Shown: positions 27,450-36,329 of the stretch, one piece after another
How positions within the stretch are numbered: position 1 is the stretch's first letter
Layout of the letters: every line of letters starts with the position of its first letter
NCBI RefSeq assembly: GCF_001742225.1
Contig: NZ_CP017075.1
Location: 1,178,001 to 1,242,000 of the forward strand
Length of the DNA stretch: 64,000 nucleotides
Direction of reading: 5' to 3'
Source: Novosphingobium resinovorum
GTDB taxonomy: Bacteria; Pseudomonadota; Alphaproteobacteria; Sphingomonadales; Sphingomonadaceae
Program-made: the position numbers and the translations under genes
The notes under the pieces: model-generated
What the model saw: only the letters and a program-made list of their open reading frames with translations
Databases searched by the model: none
Told to the model about the DNA's origin: nothing

Positions 27450-28913
27450 TCAGACTTCGATCGTGTCGCGCACGAAGCGATCGAGCAGGCGCACGCCGAA
27501 GCCGGTCGCGCCCTTGTCCCAGGTAGCGCCGGGCTTGTCGGTCCACACCGTGCCCGCGATGTCGAGATGCGCCCAGGGGGTGTCGTTCTCGATGAAGCGC
27601 AACAGGAACTGCGCCGCCGTGATCGAGCCGCCGAAGCGGGGGCCGACGTTCTTCATGTCGGCGATCGGGCTGTCGATCATCTTGTCGTATGCCGGCCCCA
27701 TCGGCATGCGCCACAGGCGATCGCCGGAGGCATCGCCCGCCGCGTTCAACTCGGCCGCAAGACCGTCGTTGTTCGAGAACAGGCCCGCATATTCGTGCGA
27801 GAGGCTGAGGATGATCGCGCCGGTCAGGGTCGCGAGGTCGATCACCTTGGCGGGCGCATATTCGCGCTGAACCCAGGTCAGTGCGTCGCACAGGACGAGG
27901 CGGCCTTCGGCGTCGGTGTTGATGACCTCGATGGTCTGGCCCGACATGGAGGTCACCACGTCGCCCGGGCGCTGGGCATTGCCGTCAGGCATGTTCTCGA
28001 CAAGGCCGCACACGCCGATGACGTTGGCCTTCGCCTTGCGCAGCGCGAGGGCGAGCATGGTGCCGGCCACCGCACCGGCGCCGCCCATGTCCCACTTCAT
28101 GTCTTCCATGCCTGCGGGCGGCTTGAGGCTGATGCCGCCGGTGTCGAAAGTCACGCCCTTGCCGACGAAGGCGACTGGCTTCGCACCCTCTTCGCCGCCC
28201 AGCCACTCCATAACCAGCAGGCGCGCAGGCCGAACCGAACCCTGCGCAACACCGAGCAGCGAGCCCATGCCGAGCGCCGCCATCTCCTTGTCGTCGAGCA
28301 CGCGAATCTTGAGGCCAGAGCCCTCCATGCGCGCCTTGCAGCGCTCCACGAAGCTCTCGGGATAGATCACGTTCGCGGGCTCGGTGACGAGTTCGCGGGT
28401 GAAGGAAACGCCCTGCGCGATCGCCTGCTCGATCTCCCAAACCGCCTCGGTGCCTTCGGGCGCGCCGACGAGCGAGACTTCGGCGAGGCTCGGCTTCGCA
28501 TCGGCGGCCAGCTTGGTGCGATAGACGTCATGGCGCCACGAACGCAGCTGCGCGCCGAGCAGCGCCCCTGCCGCTTCCTCCGCCGAGAGACCCGCGCCGG
28601 TGACGTCGAGCGTCAGCGCGGTCTCGCCGCTGGTGAGGTACTTGGCGACGACAGCCGCGCCGGCCTTTTCCACCGCAGCCTTGCGGTCTTTCGCCGAAGC
28701 CTCGCCGATTCCCGCCAGCGCCACGCGCACGGCTTTACCGCTGCGCTCGACGAAACCTTCGAAGACCTGGCCCGCCTTGCCCGTGAAACGCGCACGCTTC
28801 GCGCCTTCCGCCAGCACCGCTTCGAGGTCTGCAGGCACGGCGTCCTGATTGACGAGACGCGCGATGACGCCTGAAGCCGACTCATCCGCCGCGCCAAGGA
28901 ACTGGATTTTCAT
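27450..28913 (-). CDS. pepA: Leucyl aminopeptidase
   Basis: A 487-residue M17 aminopeptidase of two parts: an N-terminal domain of about 170 residues and a catalytic domain with the signature NTDAEGRL and the metal ligands in FVGKGVTFDTGGISLKPP and MKWDMGGAGAV. It releases N-terminal amino acids from peptides in the cytosol. The ATG at 28911-28913 gives a normal N terminus (MKIQFLGA). It faces away from lptD. Confidence 0.97.
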   Translation of the reverse strand: MKIQFLGAADESASGVIARLVNQDAVPADLEAVLAEGAKRARFTGKAGQVFEGFVERSGKAVRVALAGIGEASAKDRKAAVEKAGAAVVAKYLTSGETALTLDVTGAGLSAEEAAGALLGAQLRSWRHDVYRTKLAADAKPSLAEVSLVGAPEGTEAVWEIEQAIAQGVSFTRELVTEPANVIYPESFVERCKARMEGSGLKIRVLDDKEMAALGMGSLLGVAQGSVRPARLLVMEWLGGEEGAKPVAFVGKGVTFDTGGISLKPPAGMEDMKWDMGGAGAVAGTMLALALRKAKANVIGVCGLVENMPDGNAQRPGDVVTSMSGQTIEVINTDAEGRLVLCDALTWVQREYAPAKVIDLATLTGAIILSLSHEYAGLFSNNDGLAAELNAAGDASGDRLWRMPMGPAYDKMIDSPIADMKNVGPRFGGSITAAQFLLRFIENDTPWAHLDIAGTVWTDKPGATWDKGATGFGVRLLDRFVRDTIEV

Positions 28914-29008
28914 GGATTCTCCTGGATTTCCCCGGTGAAACGCCGATCTTGTGCGCTTCACCGCATGACTGGATTGCAGTTAGGCACAGGCGATGCGATA
29001 GGCAACCC

Positions 29009-31336
29009 ATGCTCCCAGCCGTGCAGACTTCGCTGCAAGCCCCGTTCCGCCGCTTGCGTCCGCTTTCGCTGCACGCGCTCGCCCTCGGAATCGCGACGCT
29101 TTGCGCGCCCCACGCCGCTTTTGCGCAGGACGTGGCCCGCCCCGTTGATACCGGCCCGATCGCCGGCGCGCCCGCCGCCCCGCCGGTGTCCACCGGCGAG
29201 ACCGAGCCCGTCGCCTTCGAGGCCGACGACGTCCAGTACGAGCAGAACAGCGAAGTCGTCACCGCGACCGGCAACGTCGTCCTGCGCCGCCGTGATCCCC
29301 AGGGACAGGTCCAGTCGGTCCGCGCCGACAAGGTCACCTGGAACCGCCAGAGCGGCAAGATCCTTGCCGACGGCAATGTCCGCATGGTCGATCAGGACGG
29401 CAACCAGCTCTATACCGGACAAGTCGAGCTGACCGACGAACTCAAGACCGGCATGATGGAGAACCTGCTCCTCGTCATGCGCGAAGGCGGCCGCCTCGCC
29501 GCACTCAAGGGCGAGCGGATCGCCAACGGCGACGTCATTCTCCACAAGGCGGCCTACACCGGCTGCGACGTCACCGACGATGACGGCTGCCCTAAGAAGC
29601 CCAGCTGGCGCATCGTCGCCAAGCAGGTCATCTATTCCGACACGCAGAAGCGCGTGCGCTTCAAGGACGCCCGGATCGAGCTGTTCAGCGCGGTGCAACT
29701 GCCGCTGTTCGGCCTGACGATCAGCACCGACGGCCACGCCGTCTCCGGCTTCCTGATGCCCGACCTCAAGTCGAGCCCGTCGAACGGCATCGAGATCGCG
29801 CAGTCGTACTACTGGAAGCTCGCGGAGAACCGCGACCTCACCGGCACGGTCTCGGCCTTCACCAAGGCCGCGCCGATGGCATCGCTGCAGTACCGCGCGC
29901 TGACCGACAAGGGCGCCTACCAGATCACCGGCCTCGCCACCGCCAGCAGCAGCATCCCGATCTACAGCGGCACGGGTGAGGAGATCACCAGCGGAAACCG
30001 TTCGTTCCGCGGCTACATCTTCGCCAACGGCAAGTTCCAGCTGGACGACAACTGGAGCGTCACCGCCTCGATCCGGCGCGCGACCGACCGCACCTTCCTG
30101 CGCCGCTACGACAACAACCGCGACGACCGCCTGCGCTCGATGGTCGAAGTGGAGCGGATCGACCAGGACAGCTACTTCTCGATCGCGGGCTACGCCACGC
30201 AGACCCTGGTAGCCAGCCGCCAGCAGGGCCTGATCCCGGTGGCGCTGCCGATGATCGACTATCGCCGGCGCATCGACGACCCGCTCCTCGGCGGCAAATT
30301 CGAGATTCAGGCCAATTCGCTTAACATCAGCCGGACCGACGGGCAGGACACCCAGCGTGCCTTTGCCAGTGCGCAATGGTCACTGCGCCAGTTGACCCGC
30401 ATGGGCCAGGAAATCACCGTTACCGGGCTCGTGCGCGGTGACGTCTACCACTCCTCCGACAACGCCCTGACCACGGAAGACCTGTATCGCGGGCTCGCCG
30501 GCTGGCAGGAGCGCGGCATCGCGACGGCGGCGGTGGATGTAAAGTGGCCGCTGGTAGGGCAGGCATTCGGCGGCACGCAGGTGCTGACCCCGCGCGTCCA
30601 GTTGGTCGCCTCGCCCCACTTCCGGAACCTCGCGATCCCCAACGAGGATTCGCGCGCGGTCGATCTCGACACCGGCAACCTCTTCGCTCTCAACCGCTTC
30701 CCGGGCTACGACCGGGTCGAGGACGGCGTGCGCTTCACCTACGGCTTCGACTGGCAGTTCGAGCGGCCGCGCTGGAAGATCAAGACCACGGTGGGCCAGT
30801 CGGTGCGCCTGAGCAACCAGAACACCGTTCTGCCCGATGGCACCGGTCTGTCGAACAAGACCTCCGACATCGTCGGCCGCACCGAGATCCGCTACCGGGA
30901 CTTCCTGAACTTTATCCACCGCTTCAGGCTGGACAAGGACACGATGGCCGTGCGCCGCAACGAATTCGATGCGGTGATCGGCAATACCCAGAGCTACCTC
31001 GAACTGGGTTACACCCGCCTTAATCGCAACATCGTCAACAGCGTCGAAGACTTGCAGGACAGGGAGGAACTGCGCGCTGCAGGGCGTATCGCGTTTGCCC
31101 GCTACTGGTCGATGTTCGGCTCGGCCGTCGTCAACATGACCAGCCGCAAGGACAACCTGCAATACGGCTCCAACGGTTTCCAGCCGCTGCGCACGCGCTT
31201 CGGCGCGGCCTACGAAGACGACTGCGTCCAGATTTCGCTGACCTGGCGCCGCGATTACGTGGCGCTCGGCGACGTGAAGCGCGGCGACTCTTTCCAGCTG
31301 GGCTTCGCGCTGAAGAACATCGGCGGCGGCATCTAG
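29009..31336 (+). CDS. lptD: LPS-assembly protein LptD
   Basis: A 775-residue outer-membrane protein that places lipopolysaccharide in the outer leaflet with LptE. A signal peptide (ending CAPHAAFAQ) precedes an OstA/jellyroll domain (ADDVQYEQNSEVVTATGNVV to VELTDELKTG, about 60-160). A large beta-barrel follows (YGFDWQFERPRWKIKTTVG and so on), ending QLGFALKNIGGGI. The frame is open to 28949, but ATG 29009 gives the best signal peptide. It heads the lptD-surA-pdxA-rsmA operon, the same order as in E. coli. Confidence 0.95.
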   Translation: MLPAVQTSLQAPFRRLRPLSLHALALGIATLCAPHAAFAQDVARPVDTGPIAGAPAAPPVSTGETEPVAFEADDVQYEQNSEVVTATGNVVLRRRDPQGQVQSVRADKVTWNRQSGKILADGNVRMVDQDGNQLYTGQVELTDELKTGMMENLLLVMREGGRLAALKGERIANGDVILHKAAYTGCDVTDDDGCPKKPSWRIVAKQVIYSDTQKRVRFKDARIELFSAVQLPLFGLTISTDGHAVSGFLMPDLKSSPSNGIEIAQSYYWKLAENRDLTGTVSAFTKAAPMASLQYRALTDKGAYQITGLATASSSIPIYSGTGEEITSGNRSFRGYIFANGKFQLDDNWSVTASIRRATDRTFLRRYDNNRDDRLRSMVEVERIDQDSYFSIAGYATQTLVASRQQGLIPVALPMIDYRRRIDDPLLGGKFEIQANSLNISRTDGQDTQRAFASAQWSLRQLTRMGQEITVTGLVRGDVYHSSDNALTTEDLYRGLAGWQERGIATAAVDVKWPLVGQAFGGTQVLTPRVQLVASPHFRNLAIPNEDSRAVDLDTGNLFALNRFPGYDRVEDGVRFTYGFDWQFERPRWKIKTTVGQSVRLSNQNTVLPDGTGLSNKTSDIVGRTEIRYRDFLNFIHRFRLDKDTMAVRRNEFDAVIGNTQSYLELGYTRLNRNIVNSVEDLQDREELRAAGRIAFARYWSMFGSAVVNMTSRKDNLQYGSNGFQPLRTRFGAAYEDDCVQISLTWRRDYVALGDVKRGDSFQLGFALKNIGGGI

Positions 31337-31532
31337 GTTCGCCTTCGCCCGATACGCACGAGCAAAGATTGGCACATTCCGGCAAAGCCGCTATCGGGTG
31401 TGCTCATTTTCAGTTAAGCCGCCTCCCGGCAGGTGTGACTTGGATAAATGCGGCGGCAATTCCCGGCTTCGGGACTTCCCGCCGTTGATGCACCGGCCCC
31501 ACGGGTCGGTCGAAAACGGGATTGATACAACG

Positions 31533-32879
31533 GTGCAAGCAGTTAACCGCAAGTTCCTCAAGCGCGCCCTCCTTTGCGTCGGCGGCCTCGCTGCGATGTC
31601 TTCCGCGCTGACCGTTCATGCTCAATCCGCTCCGCAGGGCGAGATTTCGATCCCCGACGACGTGAAGATTTTCGGCAACGACAACCCGAACATGCGCCGC
31701 GCCACTGCGGTCGTGAATGGCGACGTCATCACCGGCACCGACGTCGACCAGCGCCTTGCCCTCATCGTCGCGGCCAACCAGGGCAAGATCGACGAGGAAG
31801 AACTCAAGCGCCTGCGCCTGCAGGTCCTGCGCAACCTCATCGACGAGACGCTGCAGATCCAGGAGGCCAAGGCCGCCGACGTCTCGGTAGACGAGGCCGA
31901 GATCAACCAGTCCTATGCCCGCGTCGCGCAGCAGAACTTCGGCCAGAACACCTCCGCCATGGACGCTTACCTCAAGCGCGTCGGTTCCTCGGCGGACTCG
32001 CTCAAGCGCCAGATTCGCGGCGAGCTTTCGTGGCAGCGCCTGCTCCAGCGCAACGTCCAGCCCTTCATCAACGTTTCCGACGACGAAGTGAACGACGTGC
32101 TGGCCCGCCTCAAGGCCGCCAAGGGCACCGACGAGTACCGCCTCGGTGAAATCTACCTCGCCGCCTCGCCCGAGGCGCGCGATCAGGTCTACCAGAACGC
32201 CACGCAGATCGTGCAGCAGCTCAAGGGTGGCGGCAGCTTCGTCGCCTATGCCCGCCAGTATTCGCAGGCGAGCACTGCCTCGGTCGGCGGCGACCTGGGC
32301 TGGGTGCGCCTTGCGCAGTTGCCCACCGAACTGCAGGCCGTCGCCCGCGACATGGAATCCGGCCAGCTGGTCGGCCCGATCGAGGTGCCCGGCGGTTTCG
32401 ACATCCTTTACCTGATCGACAAGCGCCAGGTCCTCACCGCCGATCCGCGCGACGCGGTTCTCGCGCTGAAGCAGATCTCGCTGCCCTTCCCCAAGGGCGT
32501 GAGCGAGGCCGAGGCCGGCAAGCGCGCCGAGGCGTTCCAGACCGCGATGAAGGCGGCCAAGGGCTGCGGCGACGTCGATGGCGTGGCCAAGGGTCTCGGC
32601 GCGCAAGTCGTCACCAACGACCAGGTCAAGGCGCGCGACCTTCCGGCGCAGATCCAGAACTCGATCCTGCAGCTTTCACCCGGCGAAACACTGCCGCCGT
32701 TCGGCTCGCTCGAAGACGGCGTGCGTATCCTCATGCTGTGCGGCCGCGACGACCCGCAGACCGAGAGCGGCCCGAGCTTCGAACAGCTTCAGGCCCAGCT
32801 CGAGGACGACCGCGTCAACAAGCGCGCGCAGACCTACTTGCGCGACCTGCGCCGTGATGCCGTCATCGAATACAACTGA
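31533..32879 (+). CDS. surA: Periplasmic chaperone/peptidyl-prolyl isomerase SurA
   Basis: A 448-residue SurA-type protein that folds outer-membrane proteins, LptD among them. Signal peptide QAVNRKFLKRALLCVGGLAA then SALTVHA; N-terminal SurA domain about 45-195 (AVVNGDVITGTDVDQRLALI); one parvulin domain about 210-310 (YRLGEIYLAASPEARDQVYQ, FVAYARQYSQASTASVGGDL, GWVRLAQLP); C-terminal segment around 340-448 with a weak second parvulin-like part. The start is uncertain: GTG 31533 gives the cleanest signal peptide, ATG 31488 would add 15 residues. It lies 196 bases after lptD. Confidence 0.9.
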   Translation: MQAVNRKFLKRALLCVGGLAAMSSALTVHAQSAPQGEISIPDDVKIFGNDNPNMRRATAVVNGDVITGTDVDQRLALIVAANQGKIDEEELKRLRLQVLRNLIDETLQIQEAKAADVSVDEAEINQSYARVAQQNFGQNTSAMDAYLKRVGSSADSLKRQIRGELSWQRLLQRNVQPFINVSDDEVNDVLARLKAAKGTDEYRLGEIYLAASPEARDQVYQNATQIVQQLKGGGSFVAYARQYSQASTASVGGDLGWVRLAQLPTELQAVARDMESGQLVGPIEVPGGFDILYLIDKRQVLTADPRDAVLALKQISLPFPKGVSEAEAGKRAEAFQTAMKAAKGCGDVDGVAKGLGAQVVTNDQVKARDLPAQIQNSILQLSPGETLPPFGSLEDGVRILMLCGRDDPQTESGPSFEQLQAQLEDDRVNKRAQTYLRDLRRDAVIEYN

Positions 32880-32886
32880 TCGGACT

Positions 32887-33885
32887 ATGACGGCCCCACT
32901 CGCCGTGTCTTTGGGCGATCCCGCCGGGATCGCCCCCGAAGTGATTGCCGAAAGCTGGGTGCGGCGCAGGGAAATGGCCCTCCCGCCGTTCTTCGTCGTA
33001 GGCGGCGCGGCTGTCCTGCGCGCAGCAGCGGCGACGCGCGGGATCGACCTGCCTGTCGCGTCGATCTCTGCAGCCAGTGAAGCGGCAAGCGTATTCGGCT
33101 CGGCCCTGCCGGTGCTGGGCGGCGAGGACTGCGCTCCCGCATTCGGTGAACCGACCATCGAGGGCGCAGCGCTCGCCCTGCACTCGCTGACCAAGGCCAC
33201 CGCGCTCGCGCTGTCGGGCGAGGCGGGCGGCGTGGTCACCGGCCCGATCGCCAAGTCGAAACTGGCCGCAGTCGGCTTCACCCAGCCCGGGCAAACCGAA
33301 TTCCTCGCCGACGCCTGCGGCTTGCCCCACGAGGCAGCCGTTATGATGCTCGCCGGGCCGTCCTTGCGCACCGTGCCGCTGACCGTCCACGAAGCACTGG
33401 CGGCAGTGCCGGGCCTCGTCACCCGCGACCTCATCGAGAGCAAGGCCCGCATCGTCGCCCGCGCCCTCGCCCGCGATTTCGGCCTGCCGTCGGCGCGCAT
33501 CGCGATCACCGGCCTCAACCCGCACGCGGGCGAGGACGGCCGCATGGGCACCGAGGACCGCGACGTCATCGTCCCCGCCATCGCCGCCCTGCAGGCCGAG
33601 GGGCTGGCCGTCACCGGCCCGCATCCCGCCGACGCCCTGTTCGCCGCCCACGCGCGCGAGGGCTACGACGTGGCGCTATGCATGTACCACGATCAGGCGC
33701 TGATCCCGATCAAGACGCTCGACTTCGATCAGGGCGTGAACGTGACGCTCGGCCTGCCGATTGTGCGCACCTCGCCCGACCACGGCACCGCCTTCGCCAT
33801 CGCCGGCAAGGGCATGGCGAGCGCCGGCGCGATGATCGCCGCGATCCGCATGGCCGGCGAATGCGCCGCGCGGAGGGCCGCATGA
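32887..33885 (+). CDS. pdxA: 4-hydroxythreonine-4-phosphate dehydrogenase
   Basis: A 332-residue PdxA of the pyridoxal phosphate pathway, an NAD- and metal-dependent dehydrogenase. Opening LAVSLGDPAGIAPEVIAESW, metal-site segment MYHDQALIPIKTLDFDQGVN, and TSPDHGTAFAIAGKG are diagnostic. It starts seven bases after the surA stop. The frame is open far upstream but that part overlaps surA. Confidence 0.96.
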   Translation: MTAPLAVSLGDPAGIAPEVIAESWVRRREMALPPFFVVGGAAVLRAAAATRGIDLPVASISAASEAASVFGSALPVLGGEDCAPAFGEPTIEGAALALHSLTKATALALSGEAGGVVTGPIAKSKLAAVGFTQPGQTEFLADACGLPHEAAVMMLAGPSLRTVPLTVHEALAAVPGLVTRDLIESKARIVARALARDFGLPSARIAITGLNPHAGEDGRMGTEDRDVIVPAIAALQAEGLAVTGPHPADALFAAHAREGYDVALCMYHDQALIPIKTLDFDQGVNVTLGLPIVRTSPDHGTAFAIAGKGMASAGAMIAAIRMAGECAARRAA

Positions 33886-33901
33886 AGACGAATCCACTAG
33901 T

Positions 33902-34016
33902 AGGCCCACCCCCCGCCCCTTCCGCAAGCGGGAGGGGAGCAGCACCGTTCAGCCCTCCCGCTTGCGGGAGGGCCGGTAGGCTTGGCGGTTTACCGCCTAG
34001 CCGGACGGGGTGGGCA
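33902..34016. repeat. Family C inverted-repeat element, copy 2
   Basis: A 115-bp element that is the reverse complement, with differences, of 26857-26970: outer CCCACCCCCCGCCCC / GGGGTGGGC, inner CCGCAAGCGGGAGGG and CCCTCCCGCTTGCGGGAGGG, then a GGCGGTTTACCGCC hairpin. It lies within the operon, between pdxA and rsmA, and ends eight bases before the rsmA start codon, so its hairpins may affect rsmA translation. Confidence 0.87.
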
Positions 34017-34024
34017 CTTACGCA

Positions 34025-34849
34025 ATGACCACCCTCCCCCCCTTACGCGAAGTTATCGCCCGCCACGGCCTTTCGGCCTCCAAGGCGCTCGGCCAGAACT
34101 TCCTGTTCGATGAGCAACTGCTCGACCGCATCGCCGCGATTCCCGGATCGCTGGACGGCAAGGACGTGCTCGAAGTCGGCCCCGGCCCCGGCGGCCTGAC
34201 CCGCGCCCTGCTGCGTGCGGGCGCCAACGTCACCGCGATTGAGATGGACCGCCGCTGCCTGCCCGCCCTCGCCGAACTGGCGGAGGCATTCCCCGGCAAG
34301 CTCAAGGTCATCGAGGGCGACGCGCTCAAGATCGATCCGAAGACGCTGTTCGCGGGCGAGTATCACATCCTCTCCAACCTGCCCTACAACGTCGGCACGG
34401 CGCTGTTCACCGGCTGGCTATCGGGAGAGGCATGGCCGCCGCAGTGGGCCTCGCTGACGCTGATGTTCCAGGAGGAAGTCGCCCGCCGCATCGTCGCCGA
34501 GCCGGATACTTCCGCCTATGGCCGCCTTGCGGTGCTGGCGCAGTGGCGCTCGAAGGCGAAGCTGGCGATGAAGGTCCACCGCAGCGCCTTCACCCCGCCG
34601 CCCAAGGTCATGTCGGCGATCGTCCACGTCGTGCCCCGCGAAGCGCCCGAGGGCGTTTCCATGCGCGTGCTGGAGCGCGTGACCGAGGGCGCCTTCGGCC
34701 AGCGCCGCAAGATGCTGCGCCAGAGCCTCAAGGGCGTGCCCGGCGCACTGGATGCGCTGGAAGCCCTCGGTATCGACGCCCAGCGCCGGGCCGAAACGCT
34801 GTCGGTCGCGGAGTTCGTGAGCGTGGCCAAGGCTTTGACGAAAGCCTGA
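34025..34849 (+). CDS. rsmA: 16S rRNA dimethyladenosine transferase
   Basis: A 274-residue KsgA/RsmA that dimethylates two adjacent adenines in helix 45 of 16S rRNA during small-subunit assembly. SAM-binding segment [17 protein letters not shown], catalytic NLPYNV, and [14 protein letters not shown] at the N terminus. ATG 34025 is preferred to an upstream GTG at 34010, which falls inside the repeat element. Last gene of the lptD operon. Confidence 0.97.
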   Translation: MTTLPPLREVIARHGLSASKALGQNFLFDEQLLDRIAAIPGSLDGKDVLEVGPGPGGLTRALLRAGANVTAIEMDRRCLPALAELAEAFPGKLKVIEGDALKIDPKTLFAGEYHILSNLPYNVGTALFTGWLSGEAWPPQWASLTLMFQEEVARRIVAEPDTSAYGRLAVLAQWRSKAKLAMKVHRSAFTPPPKVMSAIVHVVPREAPEGVSMRVLERVTEGAFGQRRKMLRQSLKGVPGALDALEALGIDAQRRAETLSVAEFVSVAKALTKA

Positions 34850-34867
34850 TCGCCCGCCGCGCCGCGC

Positions 34868-35227
34868 TCACTGATATCGCAGCGTCTTTTCGAACCCTTC
34901 GTTCGCCTTGGTCATCTTGGCCAGCTTGCGTAGCTGGCCGCGGACGTTCCGCTGGAAGCGCGCATCGTCATAGATGCCCGTCACCCGGTATTCGTCCTCA
35001 GCGATCAGTTCCTTGATCCGCGCGGCGAAGGCGGTCTGGTCGTCCACGCAGTCCGCCGCCTTCAGCGTCCGGCAGACCCATTCCTCGGCCGCCGCCTTGT
35101 CGTAGTCGTCCTGCGCCTCGTAGCCGCGCCTGTCGGCGTCCGCCTGGTCGAGTTTCGCCGCTTCGAACCGGCGCTCCAGCCATTTGCGCACTTGCGGGGC
35201 GTCCCACGCCTTCGACGGATTGCTCAT
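34868..35227 (-). CDS. Charged cytosolic protein, unknown
   Basis: A 119-residue, strongly helical and charged protein starting MSNPSKAWDAPQVRKWLERR with a GGAG element nine bases before ATG 35225-35227. It contains Cys residues in EEWVCRTLKAADCVDD and ends LAKMTKANEGFEKTLRYQ. I do not recognise a family. It converges with rsmA and follows the secDF terminator. Confidence 0.65.
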   Translation of the reverse strand: MSNPSKAWDAPQVRKWLERRFEAAKLDQADADRRGYEAQDDYDKAAAEEWVCRTLKAADCVDDQTAFAARIKELIAEDEYRVTGIYDDARFQRNVRGQLRKLAKMTKANEGFEKTLRYQ

Positions 35228-35267
35228 CGTATTCTCCAAACCTGAGCCGCTATAGCGCGCGCCAGCG

Positions 35268-35305
35268 AAAAGGCCCGCCCCGCATCGCGCGGGACGGGCC
35301 TTTTT
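35268..35305 (-). terminator. Intrinsic terminator of the secDF operon
   Basis: A 16-bp stem with one mismatch (35268-35283 with 35289-35304, AAAAGGCCCGCCCCGC and its complement) around a 5-base loop, flanked by A and T runs. It lies about 20 bases beyond the secF stop on the minus strand; the symmetric A/T runs let it work in both directions. Confidence 0.88.
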
Positions 35306-35324
35306 CTCTAGCCGCCGAGGAAGA

Positions 35325-36314
35325 TCAGGGCTGCGGCTGACCACGCTCGCGGGCCAGACGCTCCTGACGGTCGATCGCCGATTCGGTCTGCACGAAGCTG
35401 TCCGACTTCACGCCCAGCCAGATCAGGATCGGCGCGGACATGAAGATCGAGCTGTACGTACCGATGAAGATGCCCAGCGTGATCGCGGCGGTGAAGCCGA
35501 AGATCACGTCCGGACCCAGCAGCAGCAGCGCCACCAGCATGATCAGGATCGACAGCGAGGTCACGACCGTGCGCGACAGCGTCTCGTTCACCGACAGGTC
35601 GAGCAGTTCGGCCATCGGCATGCGGCGGTGCTTCTTGAGGTTCTCGCGGATGCGGTCGTAGACCACGATCTTGTCGTTCAGCGAATAACCCAGCAGCGTC
35701 AGCAGCGCCGCCACGATGTTGAGGTCGAACTCCATCTGCGTCAGCGAGAACATGCCCACGGTCAGCAGAATGTCCTGGATCAGCGCGAACAAGGCCCCTG
35801 CGGCGAACTGCCATTCGAAACGCACCCAGATGTAGATCGAGATGCACAGCATCGCCAGGCTCAGCGCCAGCACGCCGGTCTTGAGCAGTTCGCCCGAGAC
35901 CTTGCCCGAGACCGAATCGACGCCGTCGATGCGCGCATCCGGGAATGCCTGCTTGACCGTGGTGGTGATCTTCTGCGCCATCGCGTCGGCCAACTGCGGA
36001 TGCGCCTCGGTGCCCTCGGGCAGGCGCATGCGCAGCGAGACTTCGTTGGGCTTGCCGAAGTTCTGCACGACCGGCTCGCCGTAGCCGAGCTTGTCGACGG
36101 TCTTGGTCAGCGCGTCCACCGGCGCGACCGCGCTGCGCTCGAAGGTCACGCGGATCATCTGGCCGCCGACGAAGTCGACGCCCAGGTTCAACCCGTGGGT
36201 GAACAGCAGCACCACCGAGGCGACCATCAGCACGATGTTGCTGATGAAGAACGGCCACTGCCACTTGAGAAAGTGGATGTTGGTGTTGTCGGGAATGAGC
36301 TTGAGGAGCTTCAT
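35325..36314 (-). CDS. secF: Protein translocase subunit SecF
   Basis: A 329-residue inner-membrane protein with six membrane helices: the first at about 22-41, a periplasmic domain, then helices packed from about 150 to 300. The signature NLGVDFVGGQMIRV opens the periplasmic part and YSLNDKIVVYDRIREN lies in the helix 4-5 region. With SecD it uses proton flow to pull exported proteins out of SecYEG. It follows secD by 15 bases. Confidence 0.96.
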   Translation of the reverse strand: MKLLKLIPDNTNIHFLKWQWPFFISNIVLMVASVVLLFTHGLNLGVDFVGGQMIRVTFERSAVAPVDALTKTVDKLGYGEPVVQNFGKPNEVSLRMRLPEGTEAHPQLADAMAQKITTTVKQAFPDARIDGVDSVSGKVSGELLKTGVLALSLAMLCISIYIWVRFEWQFAAGALFALIQDILLTVGMFSLTQMEFDLNIVAALLTLLGYSLNDKIVVYDRIRENLKKHRRMPMAELLDLSVNETLSRTVVTSLSILIMLVALLLLGPDVIFGFTAAITLGIFIGTYSSIFMSAPILIWLGVKSDSFVQTESAIDRQERLARERGQPQP

Positions 36315-36329
36315 TGTCTCTCTCCGCGC

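Noticed and set aside
26412..28874. An 820-codon open frame on the plus strand across ndk, holC and pepA.
   Set aside because: It runs through three recognised genes and a repeat element on the other strand and shows no motif.
31368..31385. A sigma-54-like site (TTGGCACATTCCGGCA) upstream of surA.
   Set aside because: The GG and GC elements are nine rather than ten bases apart, one base short of the required spacing.
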